A DNA stretch of 64,000 bases, taken from NCBI GenBank assembly GCA_001464815.1, contig LNDW01000015.1, forward strand, positions 372,001 to 436,000, given 5' to 3'. Made by a program: the position numbers and the translations under genes. The stretch comes from Betaproteobacteria bacterium Ga0077527 (GTDB lineage: Bacteria; Pseudomonadota; Gammaproteobacteria; Burkholderiales; SG8-41). The notes under the pieces are model-generated. The model made no database searches. It worked only from the letters and a program-made list of their open reading frames with translations, and had not been told where the DNA came from. This document shows positions 47,388 to 55,119 of this stretch, one piece after another (the first letter of the stretch is position 1; the number at the start of each line of letters is the position of its first letter).

Positions 47388-48182
47388 TTACTTCACGCGC
47401 TCGACCAGCGCATAAGCCGAGTGGTTGTGGATCGACTCGAAGTTCTCCGCCTCGACGCTGTAGCGGTGCACCCGGGCATCAGCGTCCAGGCGCAGCGCGA
47501 TGTCACGCACCAGATCCTCGACAAACTTGGGGTTGTCGTAGGCGCGCTCGGTCACCCACTTTTCGTCCGGTCGCTTGAGCAGGCCGTAGACCTCACAGGA
47601 GGCCTCCTGCTCGGCGATGCCGGCGATGGCCTCGATGGTCAGCGCGGCATCGGCCTCGACGCTGATGGTGATCTCGGAGCGCTGGTTGTGGGCGCCATAC
47701 TCGGAGATCTCCTTGGAGCAGGGGCAGAGGCTGGTGGCCGGAGCCGAAACGCGGGTGGTGAACACGGTGCCGCCTGCAGTGCGTTTCGCGCGCAGCATCA
47801 CCTTGTAGTCCAGCAGGCTTTCGACGCCTGACACCGGAGCGCGCTTGGTGATGAAGTAGGGAAAACGCATTTCGATCATGCCGGTTTCAGCACCCAGGCG
47901 TACGATCATCCGCTCCAGCAGGGCCGCGAAACCCGCGGCGTCCAGCGCCTCGTGATGGTTCTGCAGCACTTCTACAAAACGCGACATGTGGGTGCCCTTG
48001 ACCTCGGGTGGCAGCCCCACGGTCATGTCCACCGTGGCCACCGTGGACAGGACGGAACCGTCCGCTGCACGGACCCGCAGCGGATGCACCAGTGATTTCA
48101 CGCCTACGTGGTTGATGGGGATGTTGCGGCGATCAGCAATCGACTGGATGTCGGGCAAGGGCAGTTTTTCCGGGGCATTCAT
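47388..48182 (-). CDS. folE2: GTP cyclohydrolase FolE2 (type IB)
   Basis: FolE2 converts GTP to dihydroneopterin triphosphate for folate and related pterins, and unlike FolE can work with metals other than zinc. The family motif CPCSKEISEYGAHNQRS and the N-terminal INHVGVKSLVHPLRV are clear. Length is 264 aa. ATG 48182 is preceded by GGAGCCCCG. It leads the nine-gene operon divergent from the CarH-like regulator. A pterin supply for a photolyase antenna chromophore is a reasonable inference, since a light-induced GTP cyclohydrolase is known near LitR in other bacteria. Confidence 0.94.
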   Translation of the reverse strand: MNAPEKLPLPDIQSIADRRNIPINHVGVKSLVHPLRVRAADGSVLSTVATVDMTVGLPPEVKGTHMSRFVEVLQNHHEALDAAGFAALLERMIVRLGAETGMIEMRFPYFITKRAPVSGVESLLDYKVMLRAKRTAGGTVFTTRVSAPATSLCPCSKEISEYGAHNQRSEITISVEADAALTIEAIAGIAEQEASCEVYGLLKRPDEKWVTERAYDNPKFVEDLVRDIALRLDADARVHRYSVEAENFESIHNHSAYALVERVK

Positions 48183-48229
48183 CGGGGCTCCTGATGGGAT
48201 TGTTCGGGTTAGCACGGACGTTCACTTCG

Positions 48230-48283
48230 TCCTGTTCAAATCATTAGCCAATGGTCATGGCTCAATCAGGTTCATGAACAGGA
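48230..48283. promoter_or_regulatory. 9-bp inverted repeat in the folE2-carH intergenic region
   Basis: TCCTGTTCA (48230-48238) and TGAACAGGA (48275-48283) form a perfect inverted repeat with a 36-bp spacer. It lies between the folE2 start and the carH promoter and could help bidirectional control of both operons. Confidence 0.5.
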
Positions 48284-48289
48284 TTTTGG

Positions 48290-48318
48290 TTGACATTACC
48301 TGGGCAGACATTAATAAT
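48290..48318 (+). promoter_or_regulatory. Predicted promoter of the carH-photolyase operon
   Basis: TTGACA (48290-48295) is a consensus -35, and TAATAA (48312-48317, 16-bp spacer) or AATAAT (17-bp spacer) serves as -10. It lies about 75 bp upstream of the regulator ATG. Confidence 0.75.
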
Positions 48319-48321
48319 GTC
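48307..48321. promoter_or_regulatory. Perfect palindrome overlapping the -10: candidate CarH operator
   Basis: GACATTAATAATGTC is a 15-bp perfect palindrome (7-bp arms around one base) over the -10. The same half-site GACATTA recurs at 48292-48298 over the -35, exactly 15 bp upstream. Three half-sites across one promoter fits a multimeric repressor. Confidence 0.65.
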
Positions 48322-48393
48322 TTGGTCAAAGATACAGAAACAAGCGCATTTCTCCCATAATTTTGCCTTAAAAGCCCTGTATGTCCATGACAA

Positions 48394-49347
48394 ATGAATA
48401 CCCCCAACATAATTGAAGCGGACGACAATCCCGCCTGCTACAACATCGCAGCCGTGGAAAGAGATACCGGTTTGTCCAAGGACACGCTTAGAGTCTGGGA
48501 GCGTCGTTATGGTTTCCCGGACCCGGTGCGCGACCAGCATGACGAGCGCCTCTACACCCTGCCCCAGCTCGAAAAACTGCGCCTGCTCAGGCTGCTGATC
48601 GATCATGGCCACCGTCCGAGCAAGATCATCAACCGTTCGACACCGGAACTCACCCGGATGATCTCGGCGAGTTCGCCTGAACAGGCGCCGCCGCCGGAAA
48701 TCGAGGCCATTATCCAGCAACTGCTGAACCACGATGTCGATGGTTTCCGGGCGACGCTGATGCAAAGTCTGATGCGCCAGGGCCTGCTACAGTTTGTCAC
48801 TCACACCGTCGCCGCGCTCAATCACTGGATCGGCGAAGCCTGGATCGGTGGCCGCATCGCGATATTTGACGAACACCTCTATTCCGAGCACGTACAGAAC
48901 ATCCTGCGCAACGCAATTCTTGCCGAACCCGGCCGTGGCTCGGCACCACGGGTATTGCTGACCTCGCTGCCCGGGGAAAAACACCGCATCGGCCTGCTGA
49001 TGGTCGAGGCTGTGCTCGCGGCGGAGGGTGCGGCCTGCGTCGCACTCGGCACCGAAACGCCGGTAATCGACATCAAGAATGCAGCCCCCGCCTACGGCGT
49101 CGACATAGTCGCCCTGTCCTTCAGCAGCGCGATTCCCCAGGCGGCGGCGCTGACCGGGCTCGCCGAACTGCGCTCCCTGCTCCCGGAAAGCACCGAAATC
49201 TGGGGCGGTGGCGGCGCTTTGGCCCGCGCACGAAGGGCCACTGACGGCGTGCTGCTGCTGCGCTCCCTCGATGACATGCGCTACGCGCTGCAACGCTGGC
49301 GTGTGGAACATCTGCTGCCCAACGGGCAGCGGAAGATGCCGCACTGA
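48394..49347 (+). CDS. CarH/LitR-type B12-dependent light-sensing MerR regulator
   Basis: A 317-residue regulator. The N-terminal MerR helix-turn-helix (about 15-85) includes TGLSKDTLRVWERRYGFP and DERLYTLPQLEKL. A helical bundle follows with the CarH W-x9-EH motif (W150, E160, H161), then a cobalamin-binding domain with E-x-H-x-x-G (EKHRIG, His 197 as the expected axial ligand). Known CarH proteins bind adenosylcobalamin in the dark, tetramerise and repress; light breaks them up. All key residues are present, so it is predicted to be a functional photoreceptor. It leads a photolyase operon and is divergent from folE2. Confidence 0.92.
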   Translation: MNTPNIIEADDNPACYNIAAVERDTGLSKDTLRVWERRYGFPDPVRDQHDERLYTLPQLEKLRLLRLLIDHGHRPSKIINRSTPELTRMISASSPEQAPPPEIEAIIQQLLNHDVDGFRATLMQSLMRQGLLQFVTHTVAALNHWIGEAWIGGRIAIFDEHLYSEHVQNILRNAILAEPGRGSAPRVLLTSLPGEKHRIGLLMVEAVLAAEGAACVALGTETPVIDIKNAAPAYGVDIVALSFSSAIPQAAALTGLAELRSLLPESTEIWGGGGALARARRATDGVLLLRSLDDMRYALQRWRVEHLLPNGQRKMPH

Positions 49348-49366
49348 ACCCGCTGGCAGTGCTGTA

Positions 49367-49495
49367 ATGCGCAAATCCGAGCTGCCGGTCAAAACCTGCG
49401 TCGCCTGCAAAAAGCCGATGCTGTGGCGCAAGTCCTGGGCAAAAAACTGGGCTGCGGTCAAATACTGTTCCGAGCGCTGCCGCCGCTCGCACTAA
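49367..49495 (+). CDS. DUF2256 small zinc-ribbon-like protein
   Basis: A 42-residue peptide with two Cys pairs, CVACKKPM and YCSERCRRSH, the DUF2256 pattern, likely zinc binding. It sits between the regulator and the photolyase gene, 19 bp from the photolyase. DUF2256 is very often next to or fused with photolyase/cryptochrome genes, but its function is unknown. Confidence 0.88.
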   Translation: MRKSELPVKTCVACKKPMLWRKSWAKNWAAVKYCSERCRRSH

Positions 49496-49513
49496 ATCCG
49501 CGATCCAACAGCA

Positions 49514-51046
49514 ATGCGCAACCTGATCCTGATCCTTGGCGACCAGTTGAGCGCCGACAATCCGGCGCTCGCCGGCATCGACATCGCGCAGGACCGCGTG
49601 CTGATGATCGAGGCCGTGGGTGAAGCCACCCACGTATGGAGCCACCGCGCACGCATCGCGATCTTTCTGTCTGCGATGCGCCACTTCGCCGCGCAATTGC
49701 GCAAACTCGGCCTGCCGGTCGATTACATCGCGCTTGAAGACGACGGTGGCGACAGCCTCCAGGAGCGCCTGTCTTCCGCGCTCGCCTTGGCAAAACCGCG
49801 GCGCCTGCTGCTGTGCGAGCCTGGCGAACATCGTGTCGCGGGCGACATCGCCGAAGTCTGCAACAAGGCCGGCGTGCCGCTGTCGATCCGACCCGACACC
49901 CATTTCCTGTGCAGCCGCGAGGACTTCGCCGCCTGGGCGAAGGGGCGCCGCGAACTGCGCATGGAATTCTTCTACCGCGAAATGCGCCGTCGCAACAATG
50001 TACTGATGCAGGACGGCAAACCCGAAGGTGGACGCTGGAATTTTGACGCCGAAAACCGCGCCGGATTCGGCAAAGGCGGCCCTGGTGAACTGCCGCAGCC
50101 GCCGCGTTTTGCGCCGGACACGATCACCCGCGAGGTGATCGCGCTGGTCGAACGCCGTTTCCCGGAACATCCCGGCTCGCTGGAACACTTCGCATGGCCG
50201 GTGACGCGGGAGGACGCGCTGCAGGCACTGTCCGATTTCATCAGCCACCGCCTGCCGCGCTTCGGCCTGCACCAGGACGCAATGTGGAGCGACACACCCT
50301 TCGGCTGGCATTCGCTGCTGTCGGCGGCGCTCAACCTCAAGCTGCTCGACCCGCGCGAAGTGATCGCCGCAGCCGAACAGGCCTGGCGCGAGGGTGCGGT
50401 GCCGCTGGAGTCGGCGGAAGGTTTCATCCGCCAGATCCTTGGCTGGCGCGAATTCATCCGCGGTGTGTACTGGCTGGACATGCCGGGCCTGCTCGAAGCC
50501 AACCATTTCGGCCACGACCGCCAGCTGCCGCGCTTTTACTGGACCGGCGACACTTCAATGAATTGCATGCGCGAAGCGATAGGCCAGACCCTGCGCCACG
50601 GTTACGCCCACCACATCCAGCGCCTGATGATCACCGGCAACTTTGCACTCCTCGCCGGCATCAACCCGCGCCTGGTGCACGAGTGGTATCTCGCGGTCTA
50701 TGTCGATGCCGTGGAATGGGCGGAGCTGCCCAATACCGCCGGTATGGCCCTCTACGCCAACGGCGGGCGCTTCACCAGCAAGCCGTACATCGCCTCGGGC
50801 GCCTACATCAGCCGGATGAGCAACTACTGCGGCGGCTGCCGTTACGACCCGAAACAGAAAACCGGCCCCCGCGCCTGCCCTTTCACCACCTTGTACTGGA
50901 ACTTTCTCGACCGCCACGAGGCCGAATTCTCCGGCAACCCGCGCACGGCGCTGATGACCCGCAATGTCGCCCGCCTGACCGCCGCCGAGCGTGCTGCAAT
51001 ACGCCAGGCGGCCGGCAATATTCTCGAAACAATCTGCAGCCCATAA
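49514..51046 (+). CDS. Iron-sulfur photolyase/cryptochrome (FeS-BCP/CryPro type)
   Basis: A 510-residue member of the FeS-containing bacterial cryptochrome/photolyase class (PhrB/CryB type). The N-terminal antenna domain begins LILILGDQLS. The C-terminal FAD domain carries the four cluster ligands expected from Agrobacterium PhrB: Cys 351 (SMNCMREA), Cys 439 and 442 (NYCGGC) and Cys 455 (RACPF). PhrB repairs (6-4) photoproducts, uses FAD, a lumazine-type antenna and a 4Fe-4S cluster. Whether this one repairs DNA or only signals is not visible. It lies in the CarH-led operon. Confidence 0.92.
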   Translation: MRNLILILGDQLSADNPALAGIDIAQDRVLMIEAVGEATHVWSHRARIAIFLSAMRHFAAQLRKLGLPVDYIALEDDGGDSLQERLSSALALAKPRRLLLCEPGEHRVAGDIAEVCNKAGVPLSIRPDTHFLCSREDFAAWAKGRRELRMEFFYREMRRRNNVLMQDGKPEGGRWNFDAENRAGFGKGGPGELPQPPRFAPDTITREVIALVERRFPEHPGSLEHFAWPVTREDALQALSDFISHRLPRFGLHQDAMWSDTPFGWHSLLSAALNLKLLDPREVIAAAEQAWREGAVPLESAEGFIRQILGWREFIRGVYWLDMPGLLEANHFGHDRQLPRFYWTGDTSMNCMREAIGQTLRHGYAHHIQRLMITGNFALLAGINPRLVHEWYLAVYVDAVEWAELPNTAGMALYANGGRFTSKPYIASGAYISRMSNYCGGCRYDPKQKTGPRACPFTTLYWNFLDRHEAEFSGNPRTALMTRNVARLTAAERAAIRQAAGNILETICSP

Positions 51047-51099
51047 TCCAGCCCGTCCCAGCGATGCCCTCACATTCATCCCTGACCACGGAGTCCGCC

Positions 51100-51963
51100 A
51101 TGCAGCCGACCACCGAATTCATCACCTCCGGCACCATGTTGTACCCGGAGATCTTCAAATCCCTGGAGCAGATCCGCTGGAGCCTCGCCAACGACGTGCC
51201 GTGGCAGTCCTTCGACGGCAGCAAACTCAGCGACGAGCAGGCGCTGACGATCAAGATGAACGCGATCACCGAGTGGGCGGCGCTGCCGGCCACCGAGATG
51301 TTCCTGCGCGACCACCAGCACGACAGCGATTTCTCCGCCTTCATGTCGGTGTGGTTCTACGAAGAGCAGAAACATTCGCTGGTGCTGATGGAATACCTGC
51401 GCCGTTTCCGCCCCGATCTGGCGCCGACCCAGGACGAACTGCACGCGGTGCGTTTCGCTTTCGACCCGGCACCGCCGCTGGAAACACTGATGCTGCATTT
51501 TTGCGGCGAAATCCGCCTCAACCACTGGTACCGCTGCGCGATGGATTGGCACACCGAACCGGTGATCCGGCAGATCTATCACCTGATCTCGCGCGACGAG
51601 GCCCGTCATGGCGGCGCCTATCTGCAATACATGAAACGCGCACTGAACAGTGTCGGCGACCCCGCGCGCGCCGCCTTCGCCAAGGTCGGCGTGCTGATGG
51701 CAAGTTCCAGCCGCAGCGGCAAACCGCTGCATCCGACCAATCTGCATGTCAACAAGGCACTGTTCCCCAACGACACGGTGCAGAGCCGGCTGCCCGACCC
51801 GCAATGGCTGGAGCATTGGCTCGACCAGCAGATCCGCTTCGACAAGGCCTGGGAGGACAAGGTAGTCACCGTGATCCTGCGCAACCTGTCGCTGCTGTTC
51901 GGCCGCGAGTTCAATTCGGTCAAGGACCTCAACCGCTTCCGCAAGGAAATCCCGGCGGCCTGA
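51100..51963 (+). CDS. Di-iron ferritin-like / acyl-ACP-desaturase-like protein
   Basis: A 287-residue all-helical protein with a complete di-iron ligand set: E58, E89 and H92 (EEQKH, 88-92), E137 and E167 with H170 (DEARH, 166-170). Spacing and the EExxH and DExRH forms resemble type 2 (acyl-ACP) desaturases and related ferritin-like oxidases more than iron-storage ferritin. ATG 51100, 8 nt after GGAG, is preferred over ATG 51064. The gene is the last of the photolyase operon (53 bp after it). A role in oxidising fatty acyl chains together with the divergent Cfa/DUF1365 operon is an inference. Confidence 0.78.
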   Translation: MQPTTEFITSGTMLYPEIFKSLEQIRWSLANDVPWQSFDGSKLSDEQALTIKMNAITEWAALPATEMFLRDHQHDSDFSAFMSVWFYEEQKHSLVLMEYLRRFRPDLAPTQDELHAVRFAFDPAPPLETLMLHFCGEIRLNHWYRCAMDWHTEPVIRQIYHLISRDEARHGGAYLQYMKRALNSVGDPARAAFAKVGVLMASSSRSGKPLHPTNLHVNKALFPNDTVQSRLPDPQWLEHWLDQQIRFDKAWEDKVVTVILRNLSLLFGREFNSVKDLNRFRKEIPAA

Positions 51964-52012
51964 ACGCCGCGGGGTTTGTCGCGGCGGCGGCGCGCGCGTA
52001 GACTGCGGCGCC

Positions 52013-52498
52013 ATGGTTCCGCCGCCTGATTTCGAAACGCGCATCTGCGCCCCGCAGGACATCATCACACGCGCCGTCGCGCTGGCGCGGCCGCTGGTGT
52101 TTACCAACGGCGTGTTCGACATCCTGCACCGCGGCCATGTCACTTACCTCGCCCAGGCCCGGGCACTGGGCGCGAGCCTGGTGCTGGCGCTGAACAGCGA
52201 CGCCTCGGTGAAGCGGCTGGGCAAGGGCGACGACCGCCCGATCAATACGCTGGCCGACCGCGCGGCAGTAGTGGCCGCGCTGCGTTGCGTGGACCTGGTC
52301 ACCTGGTTCGAGACCGACACACCGCTGGAACTGATCCTCGCGCTGAAGCCCGACCTGCTGGTGAAGGGCGGCGACTGGAAACCCGAGGCCATCGTCGGCG
52401 CGCGCGAAGTGCAGGGCTGGGGCGGCAGCGTGCACTCGATTGCATTTGCCCACCAGCGCTCGACCACCGATCTGCTGACCCGGGTACGCGGCAAATAG
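52013..52498 (+). CDS. rfaE2: D-glycero-beta-D-manno-heptose 1-phosphate adenylyltransferase (HldE C-terminal type)
   Basis: A 161-residue nucleotidyltransferase equal to the C-terminal domain of HldE. It makes ADP-heptose for the LPS inner core. Motifs FTNGVFDILHRGHVTYL (HxGH), ALNSDASVKRLGKG, and LVKGGDW with STTDLL at the C-terminus are intact. It follows the ferritin-like gene by 50 bp and is followed by a terminator. The heptose kinase domain is not in the window, while gmhA is. Confidence 0.95.
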   Translation: MVPPPDFETRICAPQDIITRAVALARPLVFTNGVFDILHRGHVTYLAQARALGASLVLALNSDASVKRLGKGDDRPINTLADRAAVVAALRCVDLVTWFETDTPLELILALKPDLLVKGGDWKPEAIVGAREVQGWGGSVHSIAFAHQRSTTDLLTRVRGK

Positions 52499-52524
52499 CA
52501 GGGTTGCCACATCGAACTCCATCA

Positions 52525-52546
52525 GTGAGCGGGCGCTTACTTTTTA
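52525..52546 (+). terminator. Intrinsic terminator after rfaE2
   Basis: GTGAGC (52525-52530) pairs with GCTTAC (52535-52540) with one G-T pair and a GGGC loop, followed by TTTTTAT. The stem is short but the T-tract is well placed. Confidence 0.6.
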
Positions 52547-52550
52547 TAAG

Positions 52551-52575
52551 TAATTGTTTTTATTGATTATTTTTT
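52551..52575 (-). repeat. AT-rich dispersed repeat, copy 7 (convergent junction)
   Basis: The minus strand reads AAAAAATAATCAATAAAAAC then AATTA, identical over 20 bp to copies 5 and 8. It codes the last residues and the TAA stop of the SPOR protein. Confidence 0.75.
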
Positions 52576-53270
52576 GCCGGTAACATATCAGCAGGGCAGG
52601 TTACGGCCTTCAGCTCAGCCCCGGGAAACTCCCGCTGCAGCTCGCTGATACGGGCGATGGTGGCCCTGCCCGGGTCACGCACCAAGTAACTCACCTGCTT
52701 GAAAAAACTCTCGCGGCGGGTCATCACCGCGGAACGCACACCCAGCTTGCGCAGCCGCTCGAGTTCGGCGTTCGCCAGTTCCTCGTTCTTGAACACGGCC
52801 AGCGATATCGCATTGCGCCAGTTCGGGGGCTCCTGGACGATGTAAAAGTCGCTGACACCCAGCCCCTTCAGCTCCGAGGCCTTGCGGTCGGCTTCGACCC
52901 TGGTTTTCTGCACCGGCAAATGCACCCAATAACCGTCGATGTCGGTCACCCGCCGCTGCAACACCTCGGCCGGCAGGCCCAACGCGGCCAGCGCACCATC
53001 GGCACGCGCCACCTCCGGGCCGCTGAACAGGCCCCATTCCGCGCAGGCTTCGACTGTTGCCGCCGCAGTTGCAGGCGCAGCTTTGGGTGGCGCACGCTGC
53101 GGCACTGCGGTGTCGGCAGCCAGCGGCCGGATTTTTTCGGGATTCACCTGCAGGCCGGCAATCTGCGCCGCGGCATCGACACTGCTTTGCTGCCACTGAT
53201 GCCAGGAAAAAAACAGCAGGTTCACCAGCACCAGCACCAGGAACAGCCAGCGCATCGGGATTTTTTTCAT
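52560..53270 (-). CDS. SPOR-domain-like membrane-anchored protein
   Basis: A 236-residue protein with one N-terminal membrane segment (MRWLFLVLVLVNLLFFSW), a Pro/Ala-rich linker and a C-terminal SPOR-like region (YWVHLPVQKTRVEADRKASELKGLGVSDFYIV). SPOR domains bind denuded peptidoglycan at the septum. It follows coaX by 7 bp, as in other betaproteobacteria (birA-coaX-SPOR). The C-terminal AKNNQ residues and the stop codon come from an AT-rich repeat copy. Confidence 0.85.
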   Translation of the reverse strand: MKKIPMRWLFLVLVLVNLLFFSWHQWQQSSVDAAAQIAGLQVNPEKIRPLAADTAVPQRAPPKAAPATAAATVEACAEWGLFSGPEVARADGALAALGLPAEVLQRRVTDIDGYWVHLPVQKTRVEADRKASELKGLGVSDFYIVQEPPNWRNAISLAVFKNEELANAELERLRKLGVRSAVMTRRESFFKQVSYLVRDPGRATIARISELQREFPGAELKAVTCPADMLPAKNNQ

Positions 53271-53277
53271 GTCTTGA

Positions 53278-54018
53278 TCAAGGGTGCGTTATGCGCAGCA
53301 AACCTTCAAGCACCAGATTATCCACCAGCATCAGCGTGCCGCCGAGCTGGGGCTCGACCAGCGCGGCATCACCACCGGACAGCAGCACCACCGGCTGCGG
53401 CGCGCCTGTCTGCTCGAGATGGGACACCATCTGGCGCACCGCGCCGGCGAGCGCATTGACCACGCCGCTCCAGATCGCATCCCCGGTGTTGTCGGGGAAA
53501 TAGGCGAAGGCGCCGTCGCGCTGCGCCAGGTTCGCGGTGTCACGGGCCAGCGCCGCACGCATCAGCGAAGCACCGGGAACGATGCAGCCGCCGAGGAAGG
53601 TGCCTTCGCCATCCAGCGCATCAACGGTCATCGTGGTGCCGGCATTGACCACCACACAGGCACCGCCAACCAGGTGCCGCGCCGCGATCAGCGCCGCCCA
53701 GCGGTCGGAGCCGAGGCTCGCCGGATCGGCGTAACTGCTGCGCACGCCACACTGCGCGGCCGAGGCCTTCAGCCACAGTGGTTCGGCCGCAGCACGTGGC
53801 AGCAGTGCCGCAACCTGCGCGCGCACGCCGGCACCGGCGACATTGGAAATCACGATACGCTGCGATGCAGGCAACCGGGCCCAGTCCGCGGCCAGATCCG
53901 CCGGTGACGCCGTCGCCACCCAGCCCTGGCGCAGCCAGGAACTGTCGCGGCCTTCGACGGTTTCGGCATAACCCCATTTGATGCGGGTGTTGCCGATATC
54001 CACGGCGAGCACGTTCAT
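53278..54018 (-). CDS. coaX: Type III pantothenate kinase CoaX
   Basis: CoaX phosphorylates pantothenate, the first step of CoA synthesis; the type III form is insensitive to CoA feedback. The N-terminal VDIGNTRIKWG, GSDRWAALIAAR, VVNAGTTMTVDAL and LSGGDA motifs are intact. ATG 54018 overlaps the birA stop by 4 bp and gives 246 aa. Confidence 0.96.
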   Translation of the reverse strand: MNVLAVDIGNTRIKWGYAETVEGRDSSWLRQGWVATASPADLAADWARLPASQRIVISNVAGAGVRAQVAALLPRAAAEPLWLKASAAQCGVRSSYADPASLGSDRWAALIAARHLVGGACVVVNAGTTMTVDALDGEGTFLGGCIVPGASLMRAALARDTANLAQRDGAFAYFPDNTGDAIWSGVVNALAGAVRQMVSHLEQTGAPQPVVLLSGGDAALVEPQLGGTLMLVDNLVLEGLLRITHP

Positions 54019-55001
54019 GCCGTCACCGCTGCCGCGCGCAGGCTGCATTCGCCGCTGTGATGGCGGGTCACCACGCCGTCGCTGTCGAGCAGCAGCGCGC
54101 CATCATCGGCCACACCACGGGCCAGCCCGCGCAGTTCGCTGCCGTCGGGCAGCAGCAGGCTGACCGGCTGGTCCTGGAACACATGCAGCGCCTGCCATTC
54201 AGCACGCAGCGGCGCGAATCCCTGCGCCGCAAAAGTACTGATCACACAGTGCAGCTCGCGCAGCAGCGCGGCGAGCAGCAGATTGCGGTCCACCGTCACG
54301 CCGGCCGCCGTTTCAAGGTCAGCAACCGGCTGATCCACCGCTGCGCTGATCGCGGCATCCCCACGCACATTGACGCCGATGCCGATCACCGCGGCACTCG
54401 GCCCGAGCATGTCGCCCTGCATCTCGATCAGGATGCCGGCGAGCTTGCCTGCCGGCAGCAGTACGTCGTTGGGCCATTTCAGCCGCGCTTCGGCAGCGCC
54501 GGCCGCGCGCAAGGCCCGCGTCAGCGCGATGCCGACAGCCAGGCTCAGCCCGGCCAGTTCCCGCGCGCCGCAGGCAAAACGCCACAGCAGCGAAAAGGTC
54601 AGCGCATGGCCCAGCTGCGAACGCCAGACGCGGCCGCGCCGGCCGCGCCCCGCGCTCTGCTGCTCCGCCGCCAGCACCAGACCGCCGGGCGCGCCCTGCC
54701 CCGCCCGCATCAGCAGCGCACTGTTGGTGGAATCCAGGCTGTTGACGATCTCGATCCCGAAGGCGCCGGCAAGCGGGCCCAGCACATGGTTCAGGCGCGC
54801 CGCATCGAGCAGGGACAAAGCCTGGGTCAGGCGGTAACCGCGGCCGCGCACCGTCTCCACCTGCAGGCCGGCGGCATTGAGGTCACGGATGCCGTACCAC
54901 ACCGCGCTGCGGGTCAATCCAAGCAGGCGGGCAATGTCCTCTCCGGAGTGGAAAGCGCCGTCAGCCAGCGCGCGCAGGGTCTGGAAAGCAGTGGCATTCA
55001 T
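54015..55001 (-). CDS. birA: Biotin--protein ligase and biotin operon repressor BirA
   Basis: BirA attaches biotin to acetyl-CoA carboxylase carrier protein. The N-terminal winged helix (DIARLLGLTRSAVWYGIRDL) is present, so it may also repress biotin genes. The catalytic part shows STNSALLMRA, AEQQSAGRGRRGRVW, KWPNDVLL and GIGVNV. I chose ATG 55001, giving 328 aa. The longer open frame has no homology. It heads the birA-coaX-SPOR operon. Confidence 0.95.
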   Translation of the reverse strand: MNATAFQTLRALADGAFHSGEDIARLLGLTRSAVWYGIRDLNAAGLQVETVRGRGYRLTQALSLLDAARLNHVLGPLAGAFGIEIVNSLDSTNSALLMRAGQGAPGGLVLAAEQQSAGRGRRGRVWRSQLGHALTFSLLWRFACGARELAGLSLAVGIALTRALRAAGAAEARLKWPNDVLLPAGKLAGILIEMQGDMLGPSAAVIGIGVNVRGDAAISAAVDQPVADLETAAGVTVDRNLLLAALLRELHCVISTFAAQGFAPLRAEWQALHVFQDQPVSLLLPDGSELRGLARGVADDGALLLDSDGVVTRHHSGECSLRAAAVTA

Positions 55002-55119
55002 CGGGGGCGTAGCATAAACGATTGCCCCGCCCTTCTGCCGCGGAACCCGGCTATGATGAGGTCGCGGCATCACCCGTGAGTGCACAAGCATGGGGATGCC
55101 CTCAACCTGGGAGGGGACC

